DNA of 64,000 nucleotides from Collimonas pratensis (GCF_001584185.1 NZ_CP013234.1:1798001-1862000); one strand, 5' to 3'; positions 34,048 to 43,634 are shown, counted from the first letter of the stretch. Program-made: numbers and translations. The notes: a model not told the origin generated them from the sequence alone.

Positions 34048-34884
34048 TCAGGCGGGGCGCTTGCTGAAAGTGGCCTTGGTGTAAGCCAGGCTGAAGCCCG
34101 CGCGTTCGGTGTTGCGCGCACTGGCGTTGGCCGGCCGCGCGGTGACGCTGGCCAGCGTGCAGCCGGCGCTACGCGCCGCCTTCAGCCTGGCATGCAAGAG
34201 CGCCAGTTGCACCCCGCGTCCGCGCCAGGCTGGCAGGGTGCTGGCGATATACAAATGCGCCAGCAGGCCGGCTGGCGTGCCGATCAGGCTCATGCCCGCC
34301 GTCCCAGCAATCTGGCCGTCTATGCTTGCGGCAAAAAAACGCGTGTCGTCGCGATGCAGTGCGATCTGCGCCAGCGCTTCCAGCAAGGCGGGAGGGCGAT
34401 TCACCGCCTGTACCGAAAATCCCGCCACCGAATGCACCGCAAACCTGGCGCTGACCCAGGCCTGGTCGTCGCTCACTTCGATATCGCTGGCTGCAACTCT
34501 GTCTGCATCAGGCACGGCCAGGCTGCGCACGTAAGTATTGCTGAAAGCGTTGACCGAGTAGCCGCGCTCGGCCAGCAATGCCAGCATGCCGCCGTGTGCG
34601 TGCGGGCAGAGATCTATCTGTGTCTCCAGCTCCTGCGCGGCATACATGCTTTCCAGCTCGGCCAGTTCGCTTGCCTTGAACGGCGCATCCATGCCGGCGC
34701 CAGTGACGTGGTTCAGCTTGCGTCCAAAGGCAGGGTCGGTCAGCACCGCAACGCCGCCGCAGACCGCAACGGCGCGGGCGCGCGTATCGCCGCTCCATGT
34801 GCGGAAAGCGTCGGCTTGACTGCGTAAATGGCTGGCTTCGGCAAATTCCAGTATGTGGGCAAGATCAGGGGCGGTCAGGATCAT
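34048..34884 (-). CDS. GNAT-family N-acetyltransferase (two-domain)
   Basis: A 278-aa protein: a degenerate N-terminal GNAT-like half and a C-terminal GNAT domain with PAWRGRGVQLALLHARLKAA as the acetyl-CoA loop, followed by NTERAGFSLAYTKATF, the usual GFxxAYTKxxF ending. The start is ATG 34884. Converges on the DUF1439 gene with a 13-bp gap. Substrate unknown. Confidence 0.83.
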   Translation of the reverse strand: MILTAPDLAHILEFAEASHLRSQADAFRTWSGDTRARAVAVCGGVAVLTDPAFGRKLNHVTGAGMDAPFKASELAELESMYAAQELETQIDLCPHAHGGMLALLAERGYSVNAFSNTYVRSLAVPDADRVAASDIEVSDDQAWVSARFAVHSVAGFSVQAVNRPPALLEALAQIALHRDDTRFFAASIDGQIAGTAGMSLIGTPAGLLAHLYIASTLPAWRGRGVQLALLHARLKAARSAGCTLASVTARPANASARNTERAGFSLAYTKATFSKRPA

Positions 34885-35128
34885 GGCGGGTTTGGGGCAA
34901 GAGACATGAGAGGGACTTTGGTGTGGGCTTCTGTATGTTCCCACTATTTGCATTGACTCGACTTTACCTGATATTCGTTGCGTGAACCTCTGTCCTGAAA
35001 CGCCCCTTTCCCCGGTGCCTTGACGTTAAAGGTTTGCAGCTCAAAAAACGGAGGAAATCGCACACTGAAGTTGCTATATGAAAATATAATGAACCTTGGC
35101 TCATTTTGTTTTTTTGGAATCAACTTTC

Positions 35129-35962
35129 ATGAAACCGATTCATATAATTGCTGTGATCGCTCTTTCGATGCTCACCGCATCCGCCTCGGCGCAGGCAATC
35201 TTTCACGCCGACTACGAAGATGGCACCGTGAGCTCTGGATACCCGACGCAAGGCCAGAAGCGCGTCGAGGTTCCTGGTATCGAACCGGGTCTCGCTACCG
35301 CCCGGGATGCTGCTTATGTGGTGGTCGGCGGCGCCCGTAACACGGCTTATGCGGTCGCGAACAAGGTGGTTCTGGATGACCCTGCATATGTGGGCGGCGG
35401 CTTTCCTCGCAGCGAGTTCGGGCTTGGACGCATCGCAGGCGCCAGTTACCGCGACGGCGACCACGGCGTATACACCTTCAGCATGCTGCTCAAAGATCTC
35501 GTGCCCTCCGTGAAAGGAACCCGCAAAGCGCCTTCCGAGGATGTGCTCTGGCAGTTCAAACATCACGGCGGCGGACACGATATCCATCTCGCGCTTCAAG
35601 GTACACAACTCAAACTCGGTTGGGGTGGCAATGTCCATAAGATGGTAGTCATCGACAATGTCATGCCATATGTGAACCAGTGGATAGATTTCCGCTTCGA
35701 TATACTCTGGAAGAGCGACAACACTGGCGGCCTCACCTTCGAAATGCAACTGCCCGGAGAAACCAGATTAGGACACACCGTCGCTATGGAGGGCCTACAG
35801 ACGTATGTGACCGCGAGTCCTGACGGCACGCCGTGGACCGGCATCGGTTCTGTCCAGTTTGGCGTGTATCGCAATGGAGCAAATTCTGCGGCCGGTGACA
35901 CAAAGACGCTCATCGTCTACCACGATGAAGTCACCGCAACCAACTTCACCGCCAAGCCTTAG
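35129..35962 (+). CDS. Secreted polysaccharide lyase (heparin lyase I-like fold)
   Basis: A 277-aa exported protein. A signal peptide (IIAVIALSMLTASASAQA) is followed by FHADYEDGTVSSGYP and the jelly-roll elements DVLWQFKHHGGGHDIHLALQ, WIDFRFDILWKSDNTGG and VQFGVYRNG, typical of the polysaccharide lyase family related to heparin lyase I and alginate/glucuronan lyases. The enzyme would cut uronic-acid polysaccharide outside the cell. ATG 35129 is preferred to GTG/ATG options upstream because the signal starts there. Codon use is like the core genome. Confidence 0.75.
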   Translation: MKPIHIIAVIALSMLTASASAQAIFHADYEDGTVSSGYPTQGQKRVEVPGIEPGLATARDAAYVVVGGARNTAYAVANKVVLDDPAYVGGGFPRSEFGLGRIAGASYRDGDHGVYTFSMLLKDLVPSVKGTRKAPSEDVLWQFKHHGGGHDIHLALQGTQLKLGWGGNVHKMVVIDNVMPYVNQWIDFRFDILWKSDNTGGLTFEMQLPGETRLGHTVAMEGLQTYVTASPDGTPWTGIGSVQFGVYRNGANSAAGDTKTLIVYHDEVTATNFTAKP

Positions 35963-36161
35963 CCTTCTAACCAGGAGGTGCATGATCAGTATGAAATGGC
36001 TAGCCGAATGGCGGTTACTTTGAGTTGCCGATCAGTGGCTGCGTTGAAATACGAATATGCAATTGCTGGCAAACACAGGGTAGGGATATTTAGCCAGGGG
36101 CTTTGTAGAACGTCCGAAACAGCGAGGCAACTTATTGCCATACTTTGGCAAAAGGTGCTTC

Positions 36162-36188
36162 TGGCCGTTTTGAGCTAATCGCGATTGG
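36162..36188. repeat. Dispersed 27-bp motif TGGCCGTTTTGAGC, copy 1
   Basis: TGGCCGTTTTGAGCTAATCG continuing to GCGATTGG. Similar copies are at 39115 and 45582, all in the accessory region and all next to gene 3' ends. This copy lies between the converging lyase and acetyltransferase genes. Confidence 0.6.
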
Positions 36189-36211
36189 CTCGATTCAACC
36201 TTTACGGACAG

Positions 36212-36724
36212 TCAATCGATACTCAGGCTTGCCTGGTAGACTGCGCATGGAGCGTTGTAGTGGGTTTCGATGCCGCGATACCGCATGCCAAGCCGCTTCA
36301 TCACTGCAATGGAGGCAATATTGCCAGGATTTGCCACAGCCACCACTTCCGGAATGCCCAGTTCTTTTGCGAACAAGACGATACGTTCAGCAGCTTCAGT
36401 CGCATAGCCCTTTCCCCAGCAGTCTCGCCTTAAGCGCCAACCGATTTCCGGGACGGCGCCTGTCTGAGCAGCTAATGGTTGCAATGTCGCCGCACCAATC
36501 ATCAGATTGTCGTCCTTACGGAACACGCCCCACCATGAGAAACCGTGCGAGGCCCATCTCGGTTTTACGCGATTGATCATCGCTTGGCTTTCAGCTTCAG
36601 ACATTAGGGTGCCGTTGCCGATGTATGCCATGACCTCTGGGTCACTATTAATCGCGGTTAAACCAGCGAGGTGTTCGTCAGAAAGTGGGATTAGTTTTAA
36701 CCGCTTCGTTTCGAGAGTAGTCAT
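36212..36724 (-). CDS. GNAT-family acetyltransferase (RimJ/RimL type)
   Basis: A 170-aa acetyltransferase of the ribosomal-protein-alanine type group: MTTLETKRLKLIPLSDEHLA start, GWRLRRDCWGKGYATEAAER as the acetyl-CoA loop, ANPGNIASIAVMKRLGMRYRG near the end. The substrate may be a small molecule rather than a ribosomal protein. ATG 36724 is the family start. It stands alone just before a MITE-like element and has somewhat lower GC than the core genes. Confidence 0.88.
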   Translation of the reverse strand: MTTLETKRLKLIPLSDEHLAGLTAINSDPEVMAYIGNGTLMSEAESQAMINRVKPRWASHGFSWWGVFRKDDNLMIGAATLQPLAAQTGAVPEIGWRLRRDCWGKGYATEAAERIVLFAKELGIPEVVAVANPGNIASIAVMKRLGMRYRGIETHYNAPCAVYQASLSID

Positions 36725-36802
36725 GATTTTCAGTATTGAATGAGGACTTGCGACCGGGCGTTTCTGGCCGATTGCCGCCACAGGTGAGAGGCGGCTTGCG
36801 AC

Positions 36803-36942
36803 CGAGGCTGTGTAAAAACGTAGAGATTTTTAACCGATTTAAAAATCGTCTTCTCAGATCGAGCTGTATTCGATTTTCTCGGTATCGGGAAGGGTCTCCC
36901 TACCTACGATTTTTTTTGGATTTGTGTTTTTACACAGCCTCG
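36803..36942. mobile_element. MITE-like element, copy 1 (140 bp)
   Basis: Starts CGAGGCTGTGTAAAAACG and ends with the inverse GTGTTTTTACACAGCCTCG. About 95 percent of its bases match a second copy at 46372-46513. No transposase inside. The two copies share internal sequence such as CTTCTCAGATCGAGCTGTAT, so they are copies of one element and not just chance inverted repeats. Confidence 0.85.
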
Positions 36943-37056
36943 ACCCATATTCGCCATTCGGATTCCCAGATTGGTCACCGGGAAGCGGTCGTTCAAAGGG
37001 GCGGTCTGGCTTCGACTTAGTCATTGCACCGCGCGCTGCCGCCCGGGACTACCGGT

Positions 37057-37986
37057 CTATCGTCGCGTTATCTTCGCGGGTTCGCCCCAGCTGGCGACCA
37101 GTGCCCTCAGCGACTCGCGCACCCAGCGCTGGGAGGCATGTCCGTGGCTTCGCTCATGCCAAAGCATGCTCACCTCGAAGCTCGGCACGGGAATAGGGCA
37201 GTCAACGATCATCAACGCGTCGACCCGATCGCGCACGAGTCGTTGCGGTACTAGAGCGACGAGGTCGGAGCGGGCCACGATGTCAGGCACAACCAGGAAC
37301 GAGGCCGCGGACAGCACCACGTTGCGCTGGAGACCTAGGCTCGCCAAAATATCATCCACGGGCGTGGAGAAATCGCCGCCGCGCAGCGACACGATGATGT
37401 GCTCCAGCTGTGCAAATTGTGCCGCCGTGAGCTTGCGGCGCAGACGCGGGTGGCCGAGACGGCCTATCAGCACGTAGCGCTCGTCGAACAGGTGACGGCT
37501 GCGCAGGTTGGTCGGGGCGTCGCGGGGCGTCATCAACGCGAGGTCTACCTCCCCGCGGGCCATCTGCGCTGCTAGTTGCGGCATGTCCAGGAAACGCACC
37601 GCAACCCTCACGCCGGGCGCTTGTTGGCGCAACTGCAATACCAGCGGCTGCACCAATGCAGCCTCCAGATAGTCCGTGCAGGCGATAGCCACAGTCAGGC
37701 GGGCCTGCGCAGGATCGAAGTGCACATGACGGCCCACCGTGGCGCGCACTTGGTCTAAAGCATCACGTAGAGGCGCCAGAAGTTCATCGGCCTTTGCTGT
37801 GGAAGTCATGCCACGCTGCGCCGGAATCAGCAACGGATCGTCGAACAGATCGCGCAGGCGCGCGAGCTGTGCGCTCACTGCCGGTTGGCTCAGATGCAAG
37901 CGGCGCGCGGCGTGCGTCACGTTCTGCTCTGCCAGCAAGGTTTCTAGGGTGACAAGTAAATTCAGGTCCAACCGGTTGGTATCCAT
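37057..37986 (-). CDS. LysR-family transcriptional regulator (NodD/SyrM-like group)
   Basis: A 309-aa regulator: MDTNRLDLNLLVTLETLLAE with HAARRLHLSQPAVSAQLARLR as the HTH, and the effector domain from about 90 (ARLTVAIACTDYLEAALVQP). The N-terminus DLNLLVTLETLL is typical of the PnbR/NodD-type branch. ATG 37986 is used. Divergent from the NmrA-like gene 105 bp away, which it probably regulates. This is the first of three regulator/enzyme modules in a row. Confidence 0.92.
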   Translation of the reverse strand: MDTNRLDLNLLVTLETLLAEQNVTHAARRLHLSQPAVSAQLARLRDLFDDPLLIPAQRGMTSTAKADELLAPLRDALDQVRATVGRHVHFDPAQARLTVAIACTDYLEAALVQPLVLQLRQQAPGVRVAVRFLDMPQLAAQMARGEVDLALMTPRDAPTNLRSRHLFDERYVLIGRLGHPRLRRKLTAAQFAQLEHIIVSLRGGDFSTPVDDILASLGLQRNVVLSAASFLVVPDIVARSDLVALVPQRLVRDRVDALMIVDCPIPVPSFEVSMLWHERSHGHASQRWVRESLRALVASWGEPAKITRR

Positions 37987-38090
37987 TGCATGGATAGTAG
38001 ACCAGAAGACCGACGATTTCAATCCGTGCGAGGTTCTGCCCATACTGCACATGTCGGCGCGCGTGTTGCGTGCCTTTCCGGAGAAATCGC

Positions 38091-39071
38091 ATGTCCCATT
38101 TATCATCAATGCCTCTGATTACCGTAGCTGGTGCCTCCAGCAAGCAAGGCCGCAGCGTGGCCAGCACGCTGCTGGATAGCGGTCGCTATCGAGTGCGCGC
38201 TTTGGCGCGAAGCGTCGATAGCGAACCGATGCGCGAACTGGCCCGGCGCGGCGCCGAGGTCGTCGTCGCACCGCTGGAAGCGGGGCGCAAAGCGCAGTTT
38301 GCCGCGGCTTTGCGAGGCTCGCACGGCGCTTTTTTGATGACGCCGCCAATTGCGCCCGTACCGCCGCCGGGCCGTCCCGAATTAGCGCTGGGCATGGAGC
38401 TGGCTGACGCGGCGCTCGCCGCGGGCGTGGAGCATGTCGTCTGGAGTAGTCTCGAAAATGTCGACGATCGCACTGGCGGCACTCTGTGGGCGCCACACTT
38501 CACCGAGAAGGCCCTAGTGGAAGCCTACCTGCGCACACTGCCGCTTCACAGTTCATTCATCCAACTTGCCTTTTTCTACAGCAACTTTCTTGAGCACTAT
38601 CTGCCCCGCCCCCAAACTGACGGCGGCTTGAGTTTCCCGGTTTACCTACCGCCCGACACGCCCGTGCCGTTCGTTGATCCGCTGACCGCGACCGGTCCGG
38701 CGGTGATGGCGCACTTCGACAATCCGGAGTCGTATTCCGGCCGAACATTACCTGTCATCGGTGAGGTACTGACTGCGCGCGAACTTGTGGAAACATTCGT
38801 GCGCGTTTCGGGGGTGCGTGCGCACTACACGTCTGCATACACACGCGAGGATTTGCTAAAGAACTTCCCCGCATTCGGTGCCGACGAGTGGCTGGTACGC
38901 GAGCTCGTGGGAATGGTTACCTACGCGGTCGAATACGGGTACTACGCACCCGACCGGGACCTGGCATGGAGCCGACGAAATGATCCGACCGCACTGACCT
39001 GGGAAGACTTTCTTCGACGAAGTGGTTGGCGGGGAGAGCATATGAGCTTCGGTGTTGCAATCGGCACATAG
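38091..39071 (+). CDS. NmrA-like NAD(P)-binding oxidoreductase
   Basis: A 326-aa Rossmann-fold protein of the NmrA/atypical SDR group. Cofactor loop VAGASSKQGRSVASTLL near 10-26 (a variant of GxxGxxG), GAFLMTPPIAP, HVVWSSLENVDDRTGG and a C-terminal half typical of NmrA proteins. GGAGAAATCGC precedes ATG 38091. It is driven from the LysR divergent promoter. Enzymatic or redox-sensing role unknown. Confidence 0.87.
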   Translation: MSHLSSMPLITVAGASSKQGRSVASTLLDSGRYRVRALARSVDSEPMRELARRGAEVVVAPLEAGRKAQFAAALRGSHGAFLMTPPIAPVPPPGRPELALGMELADAALAAGVEHVVWSSLENVDDRTGGTLWAPHFTEKALVEAYLRTLPLHSSFIQLAFFYSNFLEHYLPRPQTDGGLSFPVYLPPDTPVPFVDPLTATGPAVMAHFDNPESYSGRTLPVIGEVLTARELVETFVRVSGVRAHYTSAYTREDLLKNFPAFGADEWLVRELVGMVTYAVEYGYYAPDRDLAWSRRNDPTALTWEDFLRRSGWRGEHMSFGVAIGT

Positions 39072-39383
39072 AAGCTACGTCCGCCCAAAGCGGCCATACG
39101 CGACGGACGGCTCATGGCCGTTTTGAGCCGGTCGCGACAGGGGCAATTTGGCCCGAGCCGGACAGTCGCAAGGTCCTGTTGAATTCACAATCCTGAGCAA
39201 ACGATCAAAGATGTCCGTGATATCAATCCGCACCAACAGTACGACAACCGCAGGAAGCAGTCGGGCAAAACACAAGGACGAATGCGAACGGCCTGCCGTC
39301 GTGCAAAGTCGAGTAAGGAAGCGGTCGCAACGTCGCTTCCTCACCCGATTTTTCAATCGTGCGCAATTGCAAGTCCTTGGCGC
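39072..39383. other. 312-bp gap with degenerate repeats and a hairpin
   Basis: No gene seen. It holds copy 2 of the TGGCCGTTTTGAGC motif at 39115-39141 within a longer imperfect palindrome (CGCGACGGACGGCTCA against TGAGCCGGTCGCG, 39099-39137), and a stem AGGAAGCG/CGCTTCCT at 39316-39341 that may end transcription of the converging genes. Confidence 0.5.
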
Positions 39384-40001
39384 TTACCCCGGCTTGCTGT
39401 GGTAATGCCGATGCGCCTTCGCGCGATTGCCGCAGGATGACATCGAACACCAACGTCGACTTCCATTCTTGCTGTCGTCCACGAACAACCACTTGCATTG
39501 ATCATTCGCGCAGCGCTTGAGCTTGCCGAGACGTGTTCCGCCAAGCAAGTCGACGGCTGACCAGAGTACGGGGCTTAGTAGGCAAGTCAAGTCGACGTGT
39601 TGGCCGTCGATGCCCCACTCATACCGTCCGCCAGAACGTGACAATTCGCTACGCGGCGCCACGCTGTTCAGGTATTCGCGCAGCACCGCGAGATCTTTTT
39701 TGTCTGGCTCTACGCCTTCCGCATTGGACAGATAAAGACGGTACAGCACCTCGCGCAGAGCAATCGCGCTCGCAAGCGCGGTCTTTTCGTCCGGCAGGTG
39801 TGTTGCGCGAAACGACTCGATCATCGATGCGGGAATTCCCGCGCAATCCCTGCACCACGCCAATAAATCGTCAATTGTTGCGAACGTTTCGGTTGGTGTG
39901 TCGGTTCCTCGCCAATATCTTGTGTTGACGAAGTCGACGCTCAGCCCTTCGGGCTGGGTCGGAATCAGAAAGCGCTTGGCGCGTGAAGCTGTGTTTTCCA
40001 T
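39384..40001 (-). CDS. ABATE-domain / CGNR zinc-finger putative regulator 1
   Basis: A 205-aa protein with an N-terminal ABATE domain (LSVDFVNTRYWRGTDTPTE) and a C-terminal CGNR zinc finger: RCANDQCKWLFVDDSKNG then RRWCSMSSCGNRAKAHRHY, cysteines as C-x4-C and C-x4-C. Proteins of this kind are predicted stress-related transcription regulators. ATG 40001. Divergent from the VOC/EamA pair. Confidence 0.88.
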   Translation of the reverse strand: MENTASRAKRFLIPTQPEGLSVDFVNTRYWRGTDTPTETFATIDDLLAWCRDCAGIPASMIESFRATHLPDEKTALASAIALREVLYRLYLSNAEGVEPDKKDLAVLREYLNSVAPRSELSRSGGRYEWGIDGQHVDLTCLLSPVLWSAVDLLGGTRLGKLKRCANDQCKWLFVDDSKNGSRRWCSMSSCGNRAKAHRHYHSKPG

Positions 40002-40125
40002 AGTTCAATCATATCTAACCATCATGGCAGTTGACAAGGGCTGCTCTCACTTCTATTATAACCTGCATGGTGGTTATTTTATTGTTGCCCTGAAACTCAA
40101 TGCATAGGAATAAGGAGAAAACCAA

Positions 40126-40512
40126 ATGATCGATCACCTTTCGCTCGGCGTTTCTGAACTCGATCGGAGTCGCCAGTTTTACGACGCCACGCTAGGCGCC
40201 CTCGGCTACCGTCGGCTTAGCGCTGACGACTCGTCGCTTGCCTATGGAGCGGGCAAGACGACGTTGTGGCTGTCTAAGACGGGGCATCCGGTCGTGGTGA
40301 ATGAAGAATCCGGCTTTCACCTGTCGTTTTCTGCAATGACACCGGTACATGTTGACGCGTTTTACCGTGCCGCCCTCGACAACGGTGGTGGCGACAACGG
40401 TAGGCCTGGCTTGCGCGATAAATACAGCGCGGGCTATTACGCAGCATTCGTGCTCGATCCTGACGGATACCACCTCGAAGCGCATTGCGAATTGACGGGG
40501 ACGGGGCAATGA
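40126..40512 (+). CDS. VOC-family (glyoxalase-like) protein
   Basis: A 128-aa single VOC domain: IDHLSLGVSELDRSRQFYDATLGALGY at the N-terminus and YYAAFVLDPDGYHLEAHC at the C-terminus, which carry the metal-ligand His and Glu positions. Function could be a small dioxygenase, glyoxalase or antibiotic-binding protein. GGAGAAAACC precedes ATG 40126; its stop overlaps the ATG of the EamA pseudogene (ATGA). Confidence 0.88.
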   Translation: MIDHLSLGVSELDRSRQFYDATLGALGYRRLSADDSSLAYGAGKTTLWLSKTGHPVVVNEESGFHLSFSAMTPVHVDAFYRAALDNGGGDNGRPGLRDKYSAGYYAAFVLDPDGYHLEAHCELTGTGQ

Positions 40513-41494
40513 ACGCGACTACGCACCCCACGGTTGCTGATGCGACAGGCAACGCCACGTTTCGCGAGGTCGTGATTGGGACAGCATGGGGCTTGGTGGT
40601 TGTGTTGATCTGGGCAGTTTGGGTTGTATCGACACGCGCCGGCGTCAAGACATCGCTGCACCCTATCGACATAGCGCTTATACGCTATACATGCGCATCG
40701 ATAGTGCTTGTTCCGCTGTGCAGGCGGCGCGGAATGTCATGGATTGCGTCTGACTGACGCACGACGGCGCTGCTGGTCGCTGGCGCTGGCGCTCCGTTTT
40801 TGTTCGTCAGCGCCACCGGCATGAAATACGCGCCGGCATCGCATGTCGCCTCGGTGATGATCGGCTCAATGCCGTTCTTCGTGGCCATGATCGCTGTGTT
40901 CACAACACGCGAACGATTGCGCGCGTCGCAGTATATCGGCTTCGCCCTGCTTCTGACCGGCCTGTTGATTTTCGTCGCATTCGATTCGTCTGCGGATACT
41001 CAGGGCGAATGGCGCGGGCACGCGCTATTTCTGTTCGCGGCACTGATGTGGGCAATCTACACGATCACTATGCGCAAGCAAAGAATCAGTGCGTTGCATG
41101 CGGCGGGCGTGATAAATGGATGGTCGTTGCTGGTGGTGCTAGGCGTCTACATGAGCGTGGCCCACCCGAATCTTTCGACCGTACAATGGCGTGATGTTGG
41201 ATTTCAGGCTGTCGCGCAGAGTTTGTCGGCGGTCGTCGGCCTTTATGCGTTTGGTGAGTCAGTACGTCGGTTGGGCGCAGCGCGCGCGTCCATATTAGGT
41301 GCACTGACACCTGCGGTGGCAACAGGACTTGCGTTTCTTATCTTGAACGAGCGCCCTCGACACTAACGATCGGCGCCATCGTGCTCGTGACGACTGGCGT
41401 GGCGTGTGCAAGCATGAGTCGCACCATGCCATTGGGAGCTCGACTGTCGTCAGGCAAAAATGCGACTGCTGTCGATAGGCGAGACAACGTTTAA
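40509..41494 (+). pseudogene. EamA/DMT-family transporter, inactivated by a stop codon and a frameshift
   Basis: A drug/metabolite transporter gene with ten-helix coding potential, beginning at ATG 40509 (overlap ATGA with the VOC gene). The frame hits TGA at 40755-40757 after about 82 codons but continues in the same frame (RTTALLVAGAGAPFLFVSATG, here shortened) to 41366. Near 41351-41356 one base is missing: shifting restores PSTLTIGAIVLVTTGVACAS up to a stop at 41492-41494. Two independent lesions make this a real pseudogene. Confidence 0.85.
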
Positions 41495-41724
41495 GCCTGA
41501 CTGGTCGGCAAGCTTGCTTTCATGGGTTGTGTTGGAGAAAAAAACGCGGCAATGACGACTATGAAGTGCAAATTTGAAGGGCTGCAATTGGCCGGGTGCG
41601 GCCAATCGTGACGGGCCGGACTCGAGCAATCCGGTCATTCAGCTTTCTCCAATGCGGCCATTGGTCCGTGCACGAAAAACTGGAGGCGACGAGTCCGCTC
41701 GGTCACGCACGTTTGGACTGCCGT

Positions 41725-42357
41725 TCAATATGTCGCTCTCATCGTATAGTAGTGGCGTTGTGCTTTTGCGCGATTTCCACAAGTGGCCATTGAGCACCAT
41801 CGTCGGGACCTGCTCCGCGAGAGATCGAGGAACAACCACGAGCATGCGCCGCACTCTCGGACATTCGAAAGGATCGGTTGCGAAAGCAGTTCGCTCGCAG
41901 CGATAGCAAGCCGGTCCTTTATTAGCGCGTTGCCGGCCTTCTCAGGGCATACCGTCCAGCGCACCGATGCCCGTCCTTCAATGCACAGCGTCGAATGGCT
42001 CATTGCCTCGACGATATAACTTTCCAGCCGCACCCGAGCAGTCTCCGAAGGCAGAACGCCGTCGGCGATCGCAGAGAACACTGCGTGCACGGCTTCTCGC
42101 AGTTCCGTCAGACCTTTCAGGATATCGGATGGGTGGTGCCCCGCGCGCAACTGCGCCTTCTCGATCAGGCGACTATCAGTTGGATTAAGGACACCGTTTG
42201 CCGTAGCCCAGTCGATAGCGTCACACAAGTCGACCAATCTCTCGACGTCACGGTCCTTACCAGCGCCGCCGCACGTGTTCACAAAGTTAAGGACAAGGTG
42301 CCCGCCTACGCCCGCGTCTGCTCGCACACGTGATTCTTTTACACCGGCCAATATCAC
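41725..42357 (-). CDS. ABATE-domain / CGNR zinc-finger putative regulator 2
   Basis: A 210-aa relative of the protein at 39384-40001: N-terminal GGHLVLNFVNTCGGAGKDRD and C-terminal zinc finger ECGACSWLFLDLSRSR, RRWCSMATCGNRAKAQRHY. Overall similarity to the first is limited outside the zinc finger, so this is not a recent duplicate. Divergent from the alpha/beta hydrolase at 42426 across 68 bp. Confidence 0.88.
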   Translation of the reverse strand: MILAGVKESRVRADAGVGGHLVLNFVNTCGGAGKDRDVERLVDLCDAIDWATANGVLNPTDSRLIEKAQLRAGHHPSDILKGLTELREAVHAVFSAIADGVLPSETARVRLESYIVEAMSHSTLCIEGRASVRWTVCPEKAGNALIKDRLAIAASELLSQPILSNVRECGACSWLFLDLSRSRSRRWCSMATCGNRAKAQRHYYTMRATY

Positions 42358-42425
42358 CTCCTTGAAGCGTTTTGATGGTTAGTTTATACTTGTTCCTCGC
42401 TACAGTCCAATGCACAAGGTGATTC

Positions 42426-43334
42426 ATGACGGATACTTCACGGCAATTTCAGCAGCTGCTTCCTGGAGCGTTGCCTTTGGCACATTCTTTTGACTTCGAT
42501 GGTCAGTCAGTACGCTATGGCGTGATCGGCGCGGGCAAGCCGATGGTGCTGGTGCATGGAACGCCGTTTTCTTCGCAGGTCTGGCGCCGCATTGCGCCGA
42601 TTGCGGCTCGCTTTCGACAAGTCTTCTACTTCGATCTCCTTGGTTACGGAATGTCTGAGCAGCGCGCGGATCAGGATGTCTCACTTGGCGTTCAGAATAG
42701 CCTGCTTGCAGCCTTGCTCGAGCATTGGCGACTCGAGAAACCTGACGTGGTTGCCCATGATTTCGGCGGTGCCACAGCGCTCAGGGCAGCCTTGCTGGAC
42801 CGATGCGAGTATCGATCTCTGCTGCTGATCGATCCGGTGGCGGTCGCCCCATGGGGCTCACCGTTTGTTCGTCATGTGCGCGCGCATGAGGCTGCGTTCG
42901 CAAGCGTGCCTGCGTACATTCATGAGGCGATGGTCAACGCATATCTGCAGGGCGCCGCGAACCGAACGCTCGCGGCAGACACATTGCGCATTTACTCGTC
43001 ACCATGGATGGGCGAACTGGGTCAAGCGGCGTTCTATCGTCAAATTGCCCAGATGAACCAGCGCTATACCGATGAGGTCCAACCGCGCTATGGAGAACTT
43101 CGGTGCCCGGTTTCCATCTTGTGGGGGGAGGAGGATCAGTGGATTCCGATTGATCGAGGCTTGGAGTTATCGGCGATGATCCCCGGGGCACGCTTCACGC
43201 GAGTTTCTGGCTCGGGGCATTTGATGCAGGAAGACGCTCCCGAAGCGATCGTCGGCGAGTTGATAGATTTTCTGCAGTTGGGAGAACGACACCAAATTGC
43301 CGGCTATCTTGGGTCCGAGGTCGAACGTCTCTAG
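42426..43334 (+). CDS. Alpha/beta hydrolase (epoxide hydrolase/haloalkane dehalogenase-like)
   Basis: A 302-aa hydrolase whose elbow is VVAHDFGGATAL, making Asp112 the nucleophile as in epoxide hydrolases and haloalkane dehalogenases. The oxyanion-side motif HGTPFSSQVWR is at 44-54, a charge-relay acid is near GEEDQWIPIDRG and the His in GSGHLMQEDAPE. Likely acts on a small electrophile. Start ATG 42426. Under probable control of the divergent ABATE-CGNR protein. Confidence 0.87.
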   Translation: MTDTSRQFQQLLPGALPLAHSFDFDGQSVRYGVIGAGKPMVLVHGTPFSSQVWRRIAPIAARFRQVFYFDLLGYGMSEQRADQDVSLGVQNSLLAALLEHWRLEKPDVVAHDFGGATALRAALLDRCEYRSLLLIDPVAVAPWGSPFVRHVRAHEAAFASVPAYIHEAMVNAYLQGAANRTLAADTLRIYSSPWMGELGQAAFYRQIAQMNQRYTDEVQPRYGELRCPVSILWGEEDQWIPIDRGLELSAMIPGARFTRVSGSGHLMQEDAPEAIVGELIDFLQLGERHQIAGYLGSEVERL

Positions 43335-43364
43335 TTGGCCGATTGTACGCGTTCACTGGACGGG

Positions 43365-43634
43365 CTAGTCATTGCAAGTTGAAGGGAAACGATTACGCCA
43401 TTCTTCATATGGAGTACCATTATTTTCCTCGACCTCAACGAGAAAGCGCTCGATATGGACGAAGCCAAGTTGGCCGGCTACAGTCTTCAATTCGTCACAC
43501 GTCTGTCCCTCCTCGTAGAGTTCGACGATTAAGTCCGAAAGAATCGCTTGAGCAGAACTATATTGGCCCCACGTTTCATCAATATTTTCGATTGAGCACT
43601 TCCCAAACAGCTTGGCCGTGTTATCGAAGTACAC
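43365..43634 (-). pseudogene. Small acidic orphan protein, probably 5'-truncated
   Basis: An 89-aa frame from GTG 43634 (VYFDNTAKLFGKCSIENIDE to EEWRNRFPSTCND), rich in Glu/Asp. The frame is open a little further upstream (CEPITPIWECGTTL) but hits TAG with no start, while the preceding sequence is open in another frame (GGFEGDADLLARSALVV). This suggests an indel near 43660 in a longer ancestral gene. Family not recognised; composition resembles immunity proteins. Confidence 0.45.
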
